From Plotosus lineatus (taxonomy: Eukaryota; Chordata; Actinopteri; Siluriformes; Plotosidae), in NCBI GenBank assembly GCA_024760905.1, contig CM045729.1:78505050-78569049 (forward strand): a stretch of 64,000 bases of DNA, written 5' to 3'. The notes under the pieces were generated by a model. The model did not search any database. It was not told where the DNA came from and worked only from the letters and a program-made list of their open reading frames with translations. This document shows positions 10,585 through 20,816 of the stretch, one piece after another. Numbering within the stretch: position 1 is the stretch's first letter; each line of letters begins with the position of its first letter. Both the position numbers and the translations under genes were made by a program.

Positions 10585-10698
10585 ATGAAGAGCCAATAGG
10601 CTCGGGTATAAAAGGTCTAACAGGGTTCTCTGCCTTACCTTATCATAGTGGACAGCGTTGGTTATGAGTTATTCAGTTTGAATGGGAACATAGCAGGG

Positions 10699-10724
10699 TT
10701 TTTTTTTTTTTTTTTTTTTTTTTT
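10699..10724. repeat. Poly(T) tract
   Basis: 26 consecutive T bases between the inverted duplication and a SINE. Confidence 0.95.
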
Positions 10725-10732
10725 GGTTGGGG

Positions 10733-10965
10733 GGTCAGTGGTGGTCTAGTGGTATAGGGTGCAGGATCGCTGATCCTAAGGTTGGCGGTTTGACTCCCAC
10801 TCTCCACAAGGCTGCCATTGCCCCCCACCTCCCACACCAGTGCAGCTAACTGGGTTATCAAAGGCCGGCCATGTCTCTCACTGTCTATGGTGTGAGGTTC
10901 ATGCAAAAGAACCATTGCTGACTTTCGACAAGAGGAGCTGCAAGGCCGTTAGCATGTTCCTAATC
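10733..10965 (+). mobile_element. SINE-A-prime copy without tail
   Basis: The head and middle are as in SINE-A, with the variant GAGGTTCATGCAAAAGAACC and AAGAGGAGCTGCAAGG, shared with the copy at 27632. After CATGTTCCTAAT the similarity stops. The usual TGAA-type tail is absent. Confidence 0.75.
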
Positions 10966-11317
10966 GAGAGTCGGAGTCCCCGAGGGCAGTTTGTTCACAA
11001 TAGCGTTCTGGTAACTCCTGTAGCGGCACTGGAACCCATCCATATCGGCACTTGCCCTTCCAGTTGCACCGAGAGGGGGGACTTGCTGCTTGGGTAACAG
11101 CCTGTCCTCCATTACTCCCTACCCCGGCTCTGCGCACTGGAGAGTATCACCAGCCGGGATACCAGCCGGAGCACAGCCATAGTCCTTCGGGACTGACAGA
11201 GGCCTATTATCCAGTCAATCAATTAATATCAATGACACTATGGATGGATACACATACTGTAAGTATTTGTTTGTTTGTTTATTCCAGTGCTGTGTGAGCA
11301 CAAGACAGTATAAACCT
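10966..11317. other. Unassigned GC-richer segment
   Basis: This 250-bp stretch is richer in GC than its surroundings (for example GCACCGAGAGGGGGGACTTG). It follows a truncated SINE and shows no recognised protein or repeat. It may be part of an unrecognised element. 11305-11317 is the left TSD of the next SINE. Confidence 0.35.
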
Positions 11318-11663
11318 CAGTTCATTTCATTTTCTGCAACCGCTTCATCTTAATTAGGGTCACGGGGAGGCTGGTGCCCATCCCAGCCAACTCAGGGCGA
11401 GGGCAGAGTACACCCTGGACAGCTCGCCAAGCCATCGCAGGGCGGAAACACGCTGACGGCTTTGCAGCCTACTCTTGTCGAAAGTCAGCAATGGTTCTTT
11501 TACATGCCTCACACCATAGACAGTGAGAGACATGGCTGGCCTTTGATAACCCAGTTAGCTGCACTGGGGGGGGGACAGTGACAACCTTGTAGAGAGTGGG
11601 ACTCGAACCCCCAGCCTTTGGATCAGCAATCCGGCGCCTTATAACACTAGACCACCACCTCCC
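11318..11663 (-). mobile_element. SINE-A full length, 13-bp TSD
   Basis: Reverse copy with tail, middle and tRNA-like head all present. ACAGTATAAACCT flanks it at 11305-11317 and 11664-11676. It is one of the best-preserved copies and a good reference for the family. Confidence 0.93.
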
Positions 11664-11728
11664 ACAGTATAAACCTAAAGAAAGTAATTTATTTAATTTT
11701 TTAATTATTATTGTTATGACAAAAATAG

Positions 11729-11947
11729 GGCAGACAGTGGTGGTCCAGTGGTAGGGCACTGGATTATTGATCCCAAAGTCAGAGGTTCACTGCTGTCCCG
11801 GTGCAGACAATTTGGTCAGTTGTCAGCACGTGATGACCTGTGATGGCCTGGCAAGCTGTTCACGGTGCGCTCTCTCTCTCTCTCTCTCTCTCCTTACTCA
11901 GAGTCGGCTGAGATGTGCACCGGCCTCCCTAAGACCCTAATTGGGGC
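11729..11947 (+). mobile_element. SINE-A with internal deletion and (CT)n
   Basis: The head (GTGGTGGTCCAGTGGT) and tail (GGCCTGGCAAGCTGTTCACG, GACCCTAATT) are present, and most of the middle is deleted. A (CT)n tract at 11871-11892 interrupts the tail. Confidence 0.7.
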
Positions 11948-12095
11948 AAAAAGTTGGAAAGGTTAGGGAAGCAGCTTTGGGTCTGAAAAGCTGCTGATGT
12001 GTGGCAGTGAGGGGAGTGAGCTGCACCTTCCCTTGCTCTACACTCATGGCTGAAATGCCCTTGAGCAAAGCACCAAACCCCCAACTGTATGATGT
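11948..12095 (+). mobile_element. SINE-D fragment
   Basis: Contains CAGCTTTGGGTCTGAAAAG, GCTGCACCTTCCCTTGCTC and GCCCTTGAGCAAAGCACC. These match the SINE-D copy at 13852-14130; the head and 3' end are missing. Confidence 0.65.
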
Positions 12096-12700
12096 CAGGT
12101 GTGCAGGAAAGTTTCAGAAAAACATTATTAAATAAAATGATACAACTGCACGGTAAATCGCTGCAGATACAGATAAAGAGCTTCAAAATGTCAGGGAAAT
12201 GTGAGCTGAGTGACTTTGAGCATATCCCGTTTGGTTTGAGTATTTCAGAAACAGCTGATCTCCTGGGATGGTTTATACACAACTGACTTTTTTCCAGAGA
12301 ATCATTCAAAAACTGAAAAACATCCAGTGACTTTTTAGTCTCCCCATAGAAACTGCTGATTTCCCAGGAATTTCCAGCAGAGCGGTCTCTAGAGGTCAGA
12401 CCAAATAGTTATTAAATAAATAAATAGGGATTTTTTTTTTTTTCATTTATTTGTTTGTTTTTATTTACTGTATGTACAGCTATTGAGTTCTGTTGAACCA
12501 GTCTGGTCACTGTCCTTTGACCTCTCATCAAAAAGGCATTTCCGCACACACAGCTACTATTTAATATACATAGTACCATTCTGACCCGAGAGACTGTTCA
12601 GAAAGAAAATCACAGAGAATCAGCAGTTTGTGAATTATTCAGCCCAGCCAATCTGGAGCAAGCATGTACGGTCAGTCAGAAATTCCCTTTTCCCCCCTCT
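12096..12700. mobile_element. Tc1-like derivative made of two inverted halves
   Basis: The left half reads in transposase sense (GAGTGACTTTGAGCATA, GAGTATTTCAGAAACAGCTG, CTCCTGGGATGG). The right half (12470-12700) reads in antisense (GAACCAGTCTGGTCACTGTC, CAGCAGTTTGTGAATTATTC, CCAGCCAATCTGGAGCAAGC). The AT-rich middle near 12405-12470 separates them. The family matches the copy at 4209-5200. No ORF survives. Confidence 0.6.
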
Positions 12701-13851
12701 AACCGAAGCCTTGAATCTGGACCTCCATGATTTCATGCATGATGCTATTGGAGAGTGTCTGGGCACTGTTCCAGCTCACTGTTGCTAAGCTAAAGAGAAG
12801 CGTAATTACCGTTACAGAAGTGACAGTTACGAAGGGACAATGACTTTATGACATGAGAGTGTGTTTATTTACAATGATAATATACTGTATAGGTGAAAGA
12901 CATGGCAGGTTGCCATCTGACAGCCGGACTTACACGCCAAGAATTTCCTAAAACGTACGCCTATAGGTCCTTATCTTCATAGTATGTGGGAATACAAGAG
13001 TGAAAAGGGCACTCTCCTTTCTATACACCCTTCTCAGAAACTTGCCTCACATAAATAGTAGAGTGTTCTCTTGAAAAACTGCCAAAAATAAAAATATATA
13101 AATATTTGGGGATTTGTTTTTTTTTTTCCGACAGAAAGGTATGGATTTGATAAAATCTTTGCAAATATGCAAAGTGTTTTCACTACAACAAATGAACTTG
13201 GCCTTGATGGAATACTCAAAAACGAGCTGAATATCGAATTAAATTTAATTTATCTGCTACTTTTCATGTAAATGTGGGGAAGGAATGTCCTGTCCCAGGT
13301 CTACCACACAAAACAAATACAGTGTTTAACCCAGCCTGAGGTTCACAAGCAGTTGCAAATTACAGCAGAGCTTAAGGTCACATGCTGACCTTTAAACAAG
13401 ACAACATTATTGGACTGCAAAAGGTCCTGCGAAGTGTCCATTTATTCAATTAGTGGAAATGTCAACGTGCCAGAGAGCATAAAGATGAGCTGGCCATGTT
13501 GAGGTCTGATAGTGGCTGGGTGTTTGGTTTCATGTTTAGCCCATGTCGGAAAAAAAAAAGGAGACACAAAGATCACGTCAACATTCTGACATATTCATCA
13601 ACAGCTGCTTACCTCTTACGTACACTATATGCAGTTCTTGCAGTACTCAGTTAACCAATTACAGACTTGAATCTTTGCTGGGTGAAGAACAGGCTTGCGT
13701 CTTGCTGCTCAGTAATAATAGCCCACTTGATGAAGATCTTCCGGACGTCTACTGTACTTGCCGCGTGTTGAAGCTCGGGATTTCAAACTTGGTATGCTAA
13801 CTCACTACTATGAGCTTTCAAGGTCACAGGGGCAAAAGTGTATCAAACTTG
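12701..13851. other. No recognised gene or repeat (1.15 kb)
   Basis: Apparently single-copy sequence within this window. Only incidental ORFs of fewer than 90 codons lie across it. No splice-flanked conserved exon could be argued. Confidence 0.4.
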
Positions 13852-14130
13852 GGGCAGCCATAGCCTAATGGTTAGAGAAACGGCTTTGGGACTGAAAGGT
13901 TGCTGGTTCTATTCTGGAACTAGAAAGAAAAATGTGTGGTGGGGGGGGGGTGAGCAGCACCCTTCCCTCCTCTACACAAAATACTTCAAGTGCCCTTGAG
14001 CAAGGCATCTAACCCCCAACTTCTCTCCAGGTGTCTCCAATCTGTGTGGCAGCCCACTGCTCCAAGTGTGTGTGTGTTCACTTTGGATGGGCTGAATGCA
14101 GAGGAAATACTTTCCAGTACGGGATTAATA
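13852..14130 (+). mobile_element. SINE-D copy
   Basis: The tRNA-like head TAGCCTAATGGTTAGAGA with a B-box region GGTTGCTGGTTCTATTC is followed by a G-rich segment, CAGCACCCTTCCCTCCTC, GCCCTTGAGCAAGGCATC and CACTTTGGATGGGCTGAATG. The order matches a tRNA-SINE widespread in fish (from memory). Confidence 0.75.
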
Positions 14131-14514
14131 CAGTACAGCCAAATAAAAAAATATTTTACTTTCAAACTTGCATTGCTTGTTTTATAGTGACATGTTATAA
14201 AATAGCCCTTTCGAGCACTTTCACCTGTGTCTTAGTGTTAGCACTTCTGGGACTATTTATTCTGTCCCTGGTATATACAGCATGTTCCTGTAAGTCCACG
14301 TCTCAAATACTTCTAAAATTTTAAACATCACAGGTAATATTGTCCAAGTTTCATTTCTACGTAGCAAAGTAGCTGATACATAGAACCTCAACACAGGTAC
14401 TAGTATACCTCACCCAACGTCATTAATTAGTTCCAGGAGAAATGGCTTAAGTCGAAAAATGACTTAAATTTAATCGAATTAGCTTGTCTCTTGACTAGCC
14501 TAATTTACTTGTAC

Positions 14515-14557
<43 letters not shown>

Positions 14558-14566
14558 AATATATAA
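14131..14566. other. Mostly unassigned; (AT)n at 14518-14553
   Basis: Around 14405-14480 (ATACCTCACCCAACGTC ... GAAAAATGACTTAAATT) the sequence resembles one end of a pogo-type MITE, but only one end is seen. The (AT)n tract directly precedes RTE copy 1. Confidence 0.35.
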
Positions 14567-14759
14567 AATGCAGCCATGAGGTGGGGGGGCACTAACCAGT
14601 GTCTCTCCCCCTTATGCCGGCCCCAAGCCCGGATAAATGCAGAGGGTTGCGACAGGAAGGGCATCCGGCGTAAAACTTCTGCCACATTAAAAATGCAAAT
14701 GGACAAAACAAAATTCATACCGGATCGGTTGATGCCCGGGTTAACAACAACCGCCATCA

Positions 14760-17700
14760 GTGTTGTCACCAACAGGGTGTTGGACTACTGTTGGTCGAAG
14801 ACGTCGAAGAAGGAGAGGCGGGAGGCGTGTCCGTAGGCAGAGAGAGAAGAGGAAAGGCGTGAGCCTAGGACTGAGAGTAGGGACTTTGAATGTTGGAACA
14901 ATGCACGGAAAAGGCAGAGAGCTGGCTGACATGATGCAGAGGAGGAAGGTGGACATACTGTGCATTCAGGAGACCATGTGGAAAGGTAGCAAAGCTAAAA
15001 GCTTAGGAGCAGGGTTTAAGCTGTTTTATCATGGTGTGGATGGGAAGAGAAATGGAGTAGGAGTCATCTTGAAGGAGTGGCTTGTCAGGAATGTTCTAGA
15101 AGTGAAAAGAGTGTCAGACAGAGTGATGAGTCTCAAGTTAGAAATTGAAGGCGTGATGGTCAATGTTGTTAGTGCTTATGCCCCACAGGCAGGATGTGAG
15201 CAAGAAGAGAAGGAGAGATTCTGGAGTGAGTTAGATGAAGTGATGCAGAGTACCCTCAGAGGTGAAAGAGTGGTCATTGGTGCAGACTTCAATGGACATG
15301 TTGGTGCAGGCAACAGAGGGGACGAGGAAGTGATGGGCAGGTTTGGTATCCAGGACAGGAACACAGAAGGACGGATGTTGATTGATTTTGCAAAAAGGAT
15401 GGAAATGGCTGTGGTGAATACTTTCTTCAAGAAGAAACAGGAGCATAGGGTGACTTATGAAAGCGGAGGTAAGAGCACACAGGTAGACTACATCTTGTGT
15501 AGGCGATGTAATTTGAAGGAAGTCAGTGACTGCAAAGTAGTAGTTTGTGAGAGTGTTGCCAAACAGCATAGGATGGTGGTGTGCAGGATGACGCTGATGG
15601 TGAGAAAGGTAAAAAAGGCAAAGGCAGAGCAGAAGACAAAGTGGTGGAAGCTGAAAAAGGAACAGTGTCATGTTGTCTTCAAGGAGGAGTGGAAACAGGC
15701 TTTGGGTAGTGAGGAAGTGCTTCCAGATGACTGGACAACCACAGCCAATGTGATCAGGGAGACCGGTAGGAGAATACTTGGTGTGTCCTCTGGAAGGAAA
15801 GTAGATAAGGAAACTTGGTGGTGGAATGAGGAAGTGCAGGAGTGTGGACAAAAGAAGTGGTTAGCTAAGAAGAAGTGGGACATTGAGAGGACCGAAGAGA
15901 GTAAACAGGAATACAGGGAGACATAGCGTAAGGCAAAGGTAGTGGTGTCAAAGGCCAAACACAGGGCGTATGATGACTTCTATGATAGGTTGGACAGTAA
16001 GGAGGGAGAAAATGATTTATACAGGTTAGCACAGCAGAGAAATAGAGATGGGAAAGACATGCAGCGAGTTAGAGTGATAAAGGACAGAGAGGGAAATGTA
16101 TTGACTGATGACAGAATTGTGCTGGGAAGATGGAAAGAGTACTTTGAAGAGCTGATGAATGAGGAAAATGAGAGAGAAAAAAGAGTAGAAGGGGTGACCG
16201 TTGAGGACCAGGAAGTAGCAAAGATTAGTAAGGGAGAAATGAGGAGGGCATTGAAGAGGATGAAGAGTGGAAAGGCAGTTGGCCCTGATGACATACCAGT
16301 TGAGGTATGGAAGTGCCTAGGGGAGGTAGCAGTAGATTTTCTGACAAGAATATTCAACAAGGTCTTAGAAAGTGGGCAGATGCCGGAGGAATGGAGGAGA
16401 AGTGTGCTTGTGCCCATTTTTAAGAACAAGGGAGATGTACAGAGTTGTGGCATGGTTGATGAGACATACAATGAAGTTATGGGAAAGAATAGTAGAAGCT
16501 AGACTAAGGGCAGAGGTCAGCATTTGTGAACAACAGTTTGGTTTCATGCCAAGAAAGAGCACCACAGATGCAGTGTTTGCTTTGAGGATGTTAATAGAGA
16601 AGTACAGAGAAGGTCAGAAGGAGCTGCATTGTGCCTTTGTGGAATGGAGAAAGCATATGACAGGGTGCCGAGAGAAGAACTGTGGTATTGTATGAGGAAG
16701 TCTGGAGTGGCAGAGAAGTATGTTAGAGTGGTGCAGGACATGTATGAGAGATGTAAGACAGTGGTGAAGTGTGCTGTCGGTGTGACAGAAGAGTTCAAGG
16801 TGGAGGTGGGACTGCATCAAGGGTCAGCTCTCAGCCCCTTCTTGTTTGCTTTGGTGATGGACACGCTGACAGACGAGGTTAGACAAGAATCTTCATGGAC
16901 TATGATGTTTGCAGATGACATCGTGATCTGTAGTGAGAGCAGAGAACAAGTGGAGGAAAATCTCGAGAGGTGGAGGTATGCCCTGGAAAGGAGGGGAATG
17001 AAGGTTAGTCTCAGTAAGACAGAATACATGTGTGTGAAAGACAAGGATCCAAGAGCAACGGTGAGGTTACAGGGGGCAGAGATAAAGAAGGTGGAGGATT
17101 TTAAGTACTTAGGCTCAACAATCCAGAGCAATGGAGAGTGTGGAAAAGAGGTGAAGAAGCGCGTGCAGGCAGGTTGGAATGGATGGAGAAAAGTGTCCGG
17201 TGTGATGTGTGATAAGAGAGTATCGGCAAGAATGAAGGGAAAAGTGTACAAGACGGTGATGAGGCCAGCGATGTTGTATGGTTTAGAGACAGTGGCCCTG
17301 GGGAAAAGACAGGAGTCAGAGTTGGAGAACTTATGATTCGTTTTAGGTGAAATCCAGTGTCATCTGAATACGCATTTCCAGAGTAGAAATTCGACATTAA
17401 AATCTGATCCTTTAAAAGGAAAAATCAACACAATCAAAAATCAAGCTCACAATCAACAATTACTTAGCTTTAAATAGGTCCCGTAAAGAAACAAGTACAT
17501 CAGAGGGACAGCACATGTTAGATGTTTTGGAGACAAAGTCAGAGAGGCTAGATTGAGATGGTTTGGACATGTACAGAGGAGGGATAGTGAGTATATCGGT
17601 CGTAGGATGCTGAGGTTGGAACTACCAGGCAGAAGGCTCAGAGGAAGACCAAAGAGAAGATTTATGGATGTGGTGAAGGCGGACATGAAGGTCGTTGGAG

Positions 17701-17765
17701 TAAGAGTAGAAGATGCAGAGGATAGGGAGAGATGGAGGCAGATCATTTGCTGTGGCAAACCCTGA
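14760..17765 (+). pseudogene. RTE endonuclease/reverse transcriptase, dead copy
   Basis: The family protein nicks target DNA with an N-terminal APE-type endonuclease and copies its RNA with a central reverse transcriptase. Endonuclease motifs are visible: LNVGTM, QETMW, VSAYAPQ, GADFNGHVG and TQVDYIL. RT motifs are GKAVGPDDIP, GLHQGSALSPF and MFADDIVICS, then the C-terminal GHVQRRDSEYIG. Lesions are a TAG at 15924-15926 (CAG in copy 2), a deletion with frameshift near 16460 in the NYRG region, a frame change near 16643 (FVEWRK against FVDLEKAYD) and the 166-bp block at 17329. The catalytic FADD is intact, but no full protein can be made. Confidence 0.92.
17329..17494. other. Foreign block inside RTE copy 1, shared with 43797-43940
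   Basis: RTE sequence stops after CAGAGTTGGAGA and resumes at GTACATCAGAGGG. The block between them begins ACTTATGATTCG and ends CCCGTAAAGAAAC. It is unrelated to the about 70 nt found here in intact copies. The same block with the same right junction occurs at the RTE copy at 43.8 kb, lacking about 20 nt. Its origin is unknown. Confidence 0.8.
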
Positions 17766-17792
17766 AGGGAACAGCCGAAAGAAAAAGAAGAA

Positions 17793-17793
<1 letters not shown>

Positions 17794-17823
<30 letters not shown>
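17794..17823. repeat. (AT)n microsatellite
   Basis: About 14 AT units directly after the RTE 3' end. Confidence 0.95.
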
Positions 17824-17824
<1 letters not shown>

Positions 17825-17826
<2 letters not shown>

Positions 17827-18207
17827 TTATATGTGGCTTCAGTGCATCATGGTTCTTTTTTTTAAATTATCATCGAATTAAAAAACAAGGAAATTAAGGA
17901 AGAATGGGATGAAAAGTTGAGGAAAATGCCACAAAAACAAGGCCAATTATGCCAAAAAAAAAACAAAAACAAAAAAAACCTCAACCAACACAAAACAAAA
18001 CACAACCCAAAACCTCCCATCAAAACTACTTCCATTTTTGGGAGGTGTGCATCTACGTGCATGTGCACGTCTGTTTATGTGTGTATTTATTTTTTATTTA
18101 CATCTTATATATTATTTTTTAATGGTTAATTGTTATTATAAGCATTTATAGCATTGAATATGTATTTATTGACATACACATATACATGTACATATAAGTT
18201 CGTCGTT
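17825..18207 (-). mobile_element. MITE-E, both ends truncated
   Basis: Internal MITE-E sequence in reverse (GCTTCAGTGCATCATGG, ACAAGGCCAATTATGCC, GCATTTATAGCATTGAATA). The terminal repeats seen in the 20.3 and 49.1 kb copies are missing. Confidence 0.75.
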
Positions 18208-18279
18208 TATTCAAGTTTTTCTCCTGAGTAGCATATTGACAAGATTCCTGACTATCAACCTGGACATTATAGGTTCAAA

Positions 18280-18366
18280 GTTTTCTGGTTCACCCATCCT
18301 GCTGGGACTAGAACCCAGAACCCTCTTGCTGTAAGACGGACCTACTGACCCCTACACCACCATGCT
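18280..18366 (-). mobile_element. SINE-B head fragment
   Basis: Reverse complement of the head: AGAACCCAGAACCCTCTTGC, then CTACACCACCATGCT. Confidence 0.6.
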
Positions 18367-20049
18367 ATTCTTATAAATTTCTGAAGTCCACCATTCACAA
18401 TTCTTTTGCATTTCACAAAACACCTGAATCTCGAAGATTAAAGCCAATTTAAAAAAAAAAAAAAATGATGATAGTTTTCATTAGAGTACACTGGCAGAGA
18501 AATGTGTGGACATTGTCTGCTTCAGAAAGAAAATGTGCTATTTATTATGAATTTTGGAATTCTGGGTTCAAATATAACAATAAAAATGTCAGATTGACTG
18601 TTTCCGAGAGATTTAAGTTTTTTCTCTATAATTATATTAAACATGCAGTTCCATGTAGATGTTTTCTCGAGTTGATTTAAAGCAATCTGTTCAGTAAAGT
18701 GATGGGAGTTGAGTTAACAGAGTTAATGATGCATCGCTCATGACTTCGAGGAACAATATGATGCAATTCGTATCATTTACGATGTGATACCAGCTTCGGA
18801 TTGCATCATTTATTGTTTTCCCTGGGAAGGAAGAATAAAAGTCATTTTCAAATCCAGTCATTGATGATTATTATCATATTTATGTATAATATATTCACAA
18901 AGAATTGTAAATGAAACCCAGCAATTTTAGGTGGAACATTCGGTGCTTGTCAAATTCCCACCATGTCCAGGCTCTAAACCCATGACCTGTTACACTTGAA
19001 GTAAATGTTCTGGCACTGAGCGTATTTACCCAAAGTTTATTACTGCATTCAGTCAAACATGTATTTAGTGACTTCTGATATAAAATCCCACCCCCTCCTT
19101 TTATAGCCCACCCATCCTTCATGATTCCTGTGTCAGGGTCGTACACGATTCCCAGCAGCCAAAAATTAGAAATGTTCGACAATATTTATTTCAGAAGCAT
19201 TTTGACTGTAGACCATTGTTATTCTTGGTATAAATATGTTCTGTACTTACAGGATTGTTTATAAAATGATAGGATAGATGTTAGCACCTATTATGACTCA
19301 ATATTAAATAGGTAACCAATTCAACTATGAATCAGACTTTCTTGTTCTTGTTCGGATCTTGACCGTCCAGTTTCAGAGTAATATGAGATTCTAGATGGAT
19401 ATAGCATTACAGTAACTGGCGGTAATAGAGGTTATAAATCCATGAACCTCTCTGAATCATGCATGACTATGTTCCTGAACTTGGAAATATTCCAGGAAAC
19501 ATGGTTCCAGCAAGATTATGGCTTTCAAGTTTTACATTGCTGTCAGTCACAGCTGATGGAATGACAACATGAAATGCAAGCCCTTCATACACAGAAGTTG
19601 AGGCTGTTTGCTTCTAATAGGCTTGTGGCACATGAAATTTGTTCAGGAAGTTAAATCTAGGCAATGTTTAGTAATCTCTAGGACTTTGAATCATCAAGAC
19701 GTATGAAGGGCCGAGAACCAGTGTGGTACAACCAACAAAAATCTGTTTTTCAGAAAACTGACATGAAAGTGTTTTCAATATAAAAAAAATAAAAATCAGG
19801 GATGACGCTCACAATATGATTCATGGAGACAAGCCGTCCCAGGGTTGGAGTGGGAGAAGGTGAGTCACTTGCACAGAGCACTGACCTCAACCCCACCGAA
19901 CACGTATAGGATGAACTATAAAGCCAACTACCTCAGGCATCCCTACCTTGTGAATGAATGATCACCAATCACTACAGCCCACACTCCAATATCTAGTGGA
20001 CAGCCTTACCAGGAGAGAAAAAAAAAATGATCATAACAGCAAAGAAGTT
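18367..20049. other. No recognised gene (1.7 kb); nested hairpin at 18758-18809
   Basis: Mostly unassigned AT-rich sequence. The arms ATGATGCAAT and ATTGCATCAT enclose a second pair, GTATCA and TGATAC, a two-tier palindrome probably from a dispersed hairpin element. No coding exon can be supported. Confidence 0.4.
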
Positions 20050-20270
20050 CAACTCCTCCTGGATGGGACGCTTGGTCCATCGCAGGTTACCGTCCCAGAA
20101 TTTTTTTACAGGTACACATTTATACTGCTGCGTGAACAGAGGCACATTTGTGGTTAGAACCTTGCCCAGGGGTCTTAGCATTGTGGGGGTCCAACTAGGA
20201 TTTGAACAAACAATCTCCCCAATCTCCTGATCATGAGCGCAGCACCCTAACCACTACACAACCGGCCCCA
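20050..20270 (-). mobile_element. SINE-C, 3' truncated
   Basis: Reverse copy from AACTCCTCCTGGATGGGACG to the head complement (CACTACACAACCGGCCCCA). It includes the CTGCGTGAACAGAGGCACA body. Confidence 0.78.
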
Positions 20271-20282
20271 CAAAGTCATATA

Positions 20283-20758
20283 CAGGGATCCCTCACTTTC
20301 TGCTGTTAATTGGGATTGGGTGAAGTAGGATCACCCCCCAACCTCCGCCAACCCCCCCACATGTATAATATCAATAAATACATATTCAAGGATATAAAGG
20401 CTTATAATCACAATTAAACATTAACAAATAATGCATAAGATGTAAATAAACTATAAATACACACGCATAAAGACGCACGCACGCAGATGCGCACTTCACA
20501 TAAAAATGTAGTTTTGATGTGAGATTTTGGGTTGTTTTTTGTTTTGTGTCTGTTTAGGGTTTTTTTTTTTTTTTTGGGGGGGGGGGGGGGTTTGCATAAT
20601 TGTCCTTGTTTTTGTGGCATTTTCCTTATCCTTTTCCCCTTTCCTTAATTTCCTTATTTTTTATTTCGATGAATATTTAAAAAAAATAATAATAATAAAT
20701 AAAAACGCGATGCACTGAAGCCGCATAAATTGAAGCGCGAAGTAGCGAGGGATCCCAG
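20283..20758 (+). mobile_element. MITE-E, complete copy
   Basis: MITE-E is a non-coding element of about 475 bp with inverted ends CAGGGATCCCTC and GAGGGATCCC(A/T)G flanked by TA. Here TA lies at 20281-20282 and 20759-20760. The interior has AT-rich words (CAATAAATACATATTCAA), a poly-T/G run and GAAGCGCGAAGTAGCG. TA targeting and the CAGGGATCCCTC end suggest a pogo/Tigger-type Tc1-mariner relative (inference). Further copies are at 17.8, 23.5, 28.7 and 49.1 kb. Confidence 0.82.
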
Positions 20759-20816
20759 TAGTGTAGTGTATAGCAGTGGTGGCCTGTTGGTAAAGGTGTT
20801 AGATCACTGCCATTAA

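Larger units (their letters stand above)
9836..10686. repeat. 850-bp inverted duplication containing SINE-C heads
   Basis: The left arm (about 9836-9985) begins CCATTCAAACTGAATAAC, and the right arm (about 10536-10686) is its reverse complement with scattered differences. The arms share TGTCCACTATGATAA, GTAAGGCAG, ACCCGAGCCTA and the SINE-C head GGGGCCGG. The interior is asymmetric. I see no clear TSD. It is either an unnamed long-TIR element or a local inverted duplication. Confidence 0.75.
14567..17793 (+). mobile_element. RTE LINE copy 1, full 5' end, broken
   Basis: Starts with AATGCAGCC, as do copies 2 and 3, followed by a G-run and the shared 5' UTR (CCCAAGCCCGGATAAATGC). It ends with the short RTE 3' UTR (GAAGGGAACAGCCGAAAG) and an A/G-rich tail. 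Its own TSD is unclear because both sides are AT-rich. It carries a foreign block at 17329-17494 that replaces part of the ORF. Confidence 0.9.

Noticed and set aside
10699..10724. Poly(T) as the tail of a minus-strand retrocopy
   Set aside because: No mRNA-like or LINE sequence is recognisable next to it, and no matching target duplication was found.
13852..13930. SINE heads as functional tRNA genes (also SINE-A, B and C heads)
   Set aside because: A and B boxes are present but cloverleaf pairing is not maintained, and each head is joined to a SINE body.
15231..15851. 206-codon minus-strand ORF, and 61583-62350 with 255 codons
   Set aside because: Antisense shadows of the RTE gene. They recur at the same offset in every RTE copy because the sense strand is A/G-rich.
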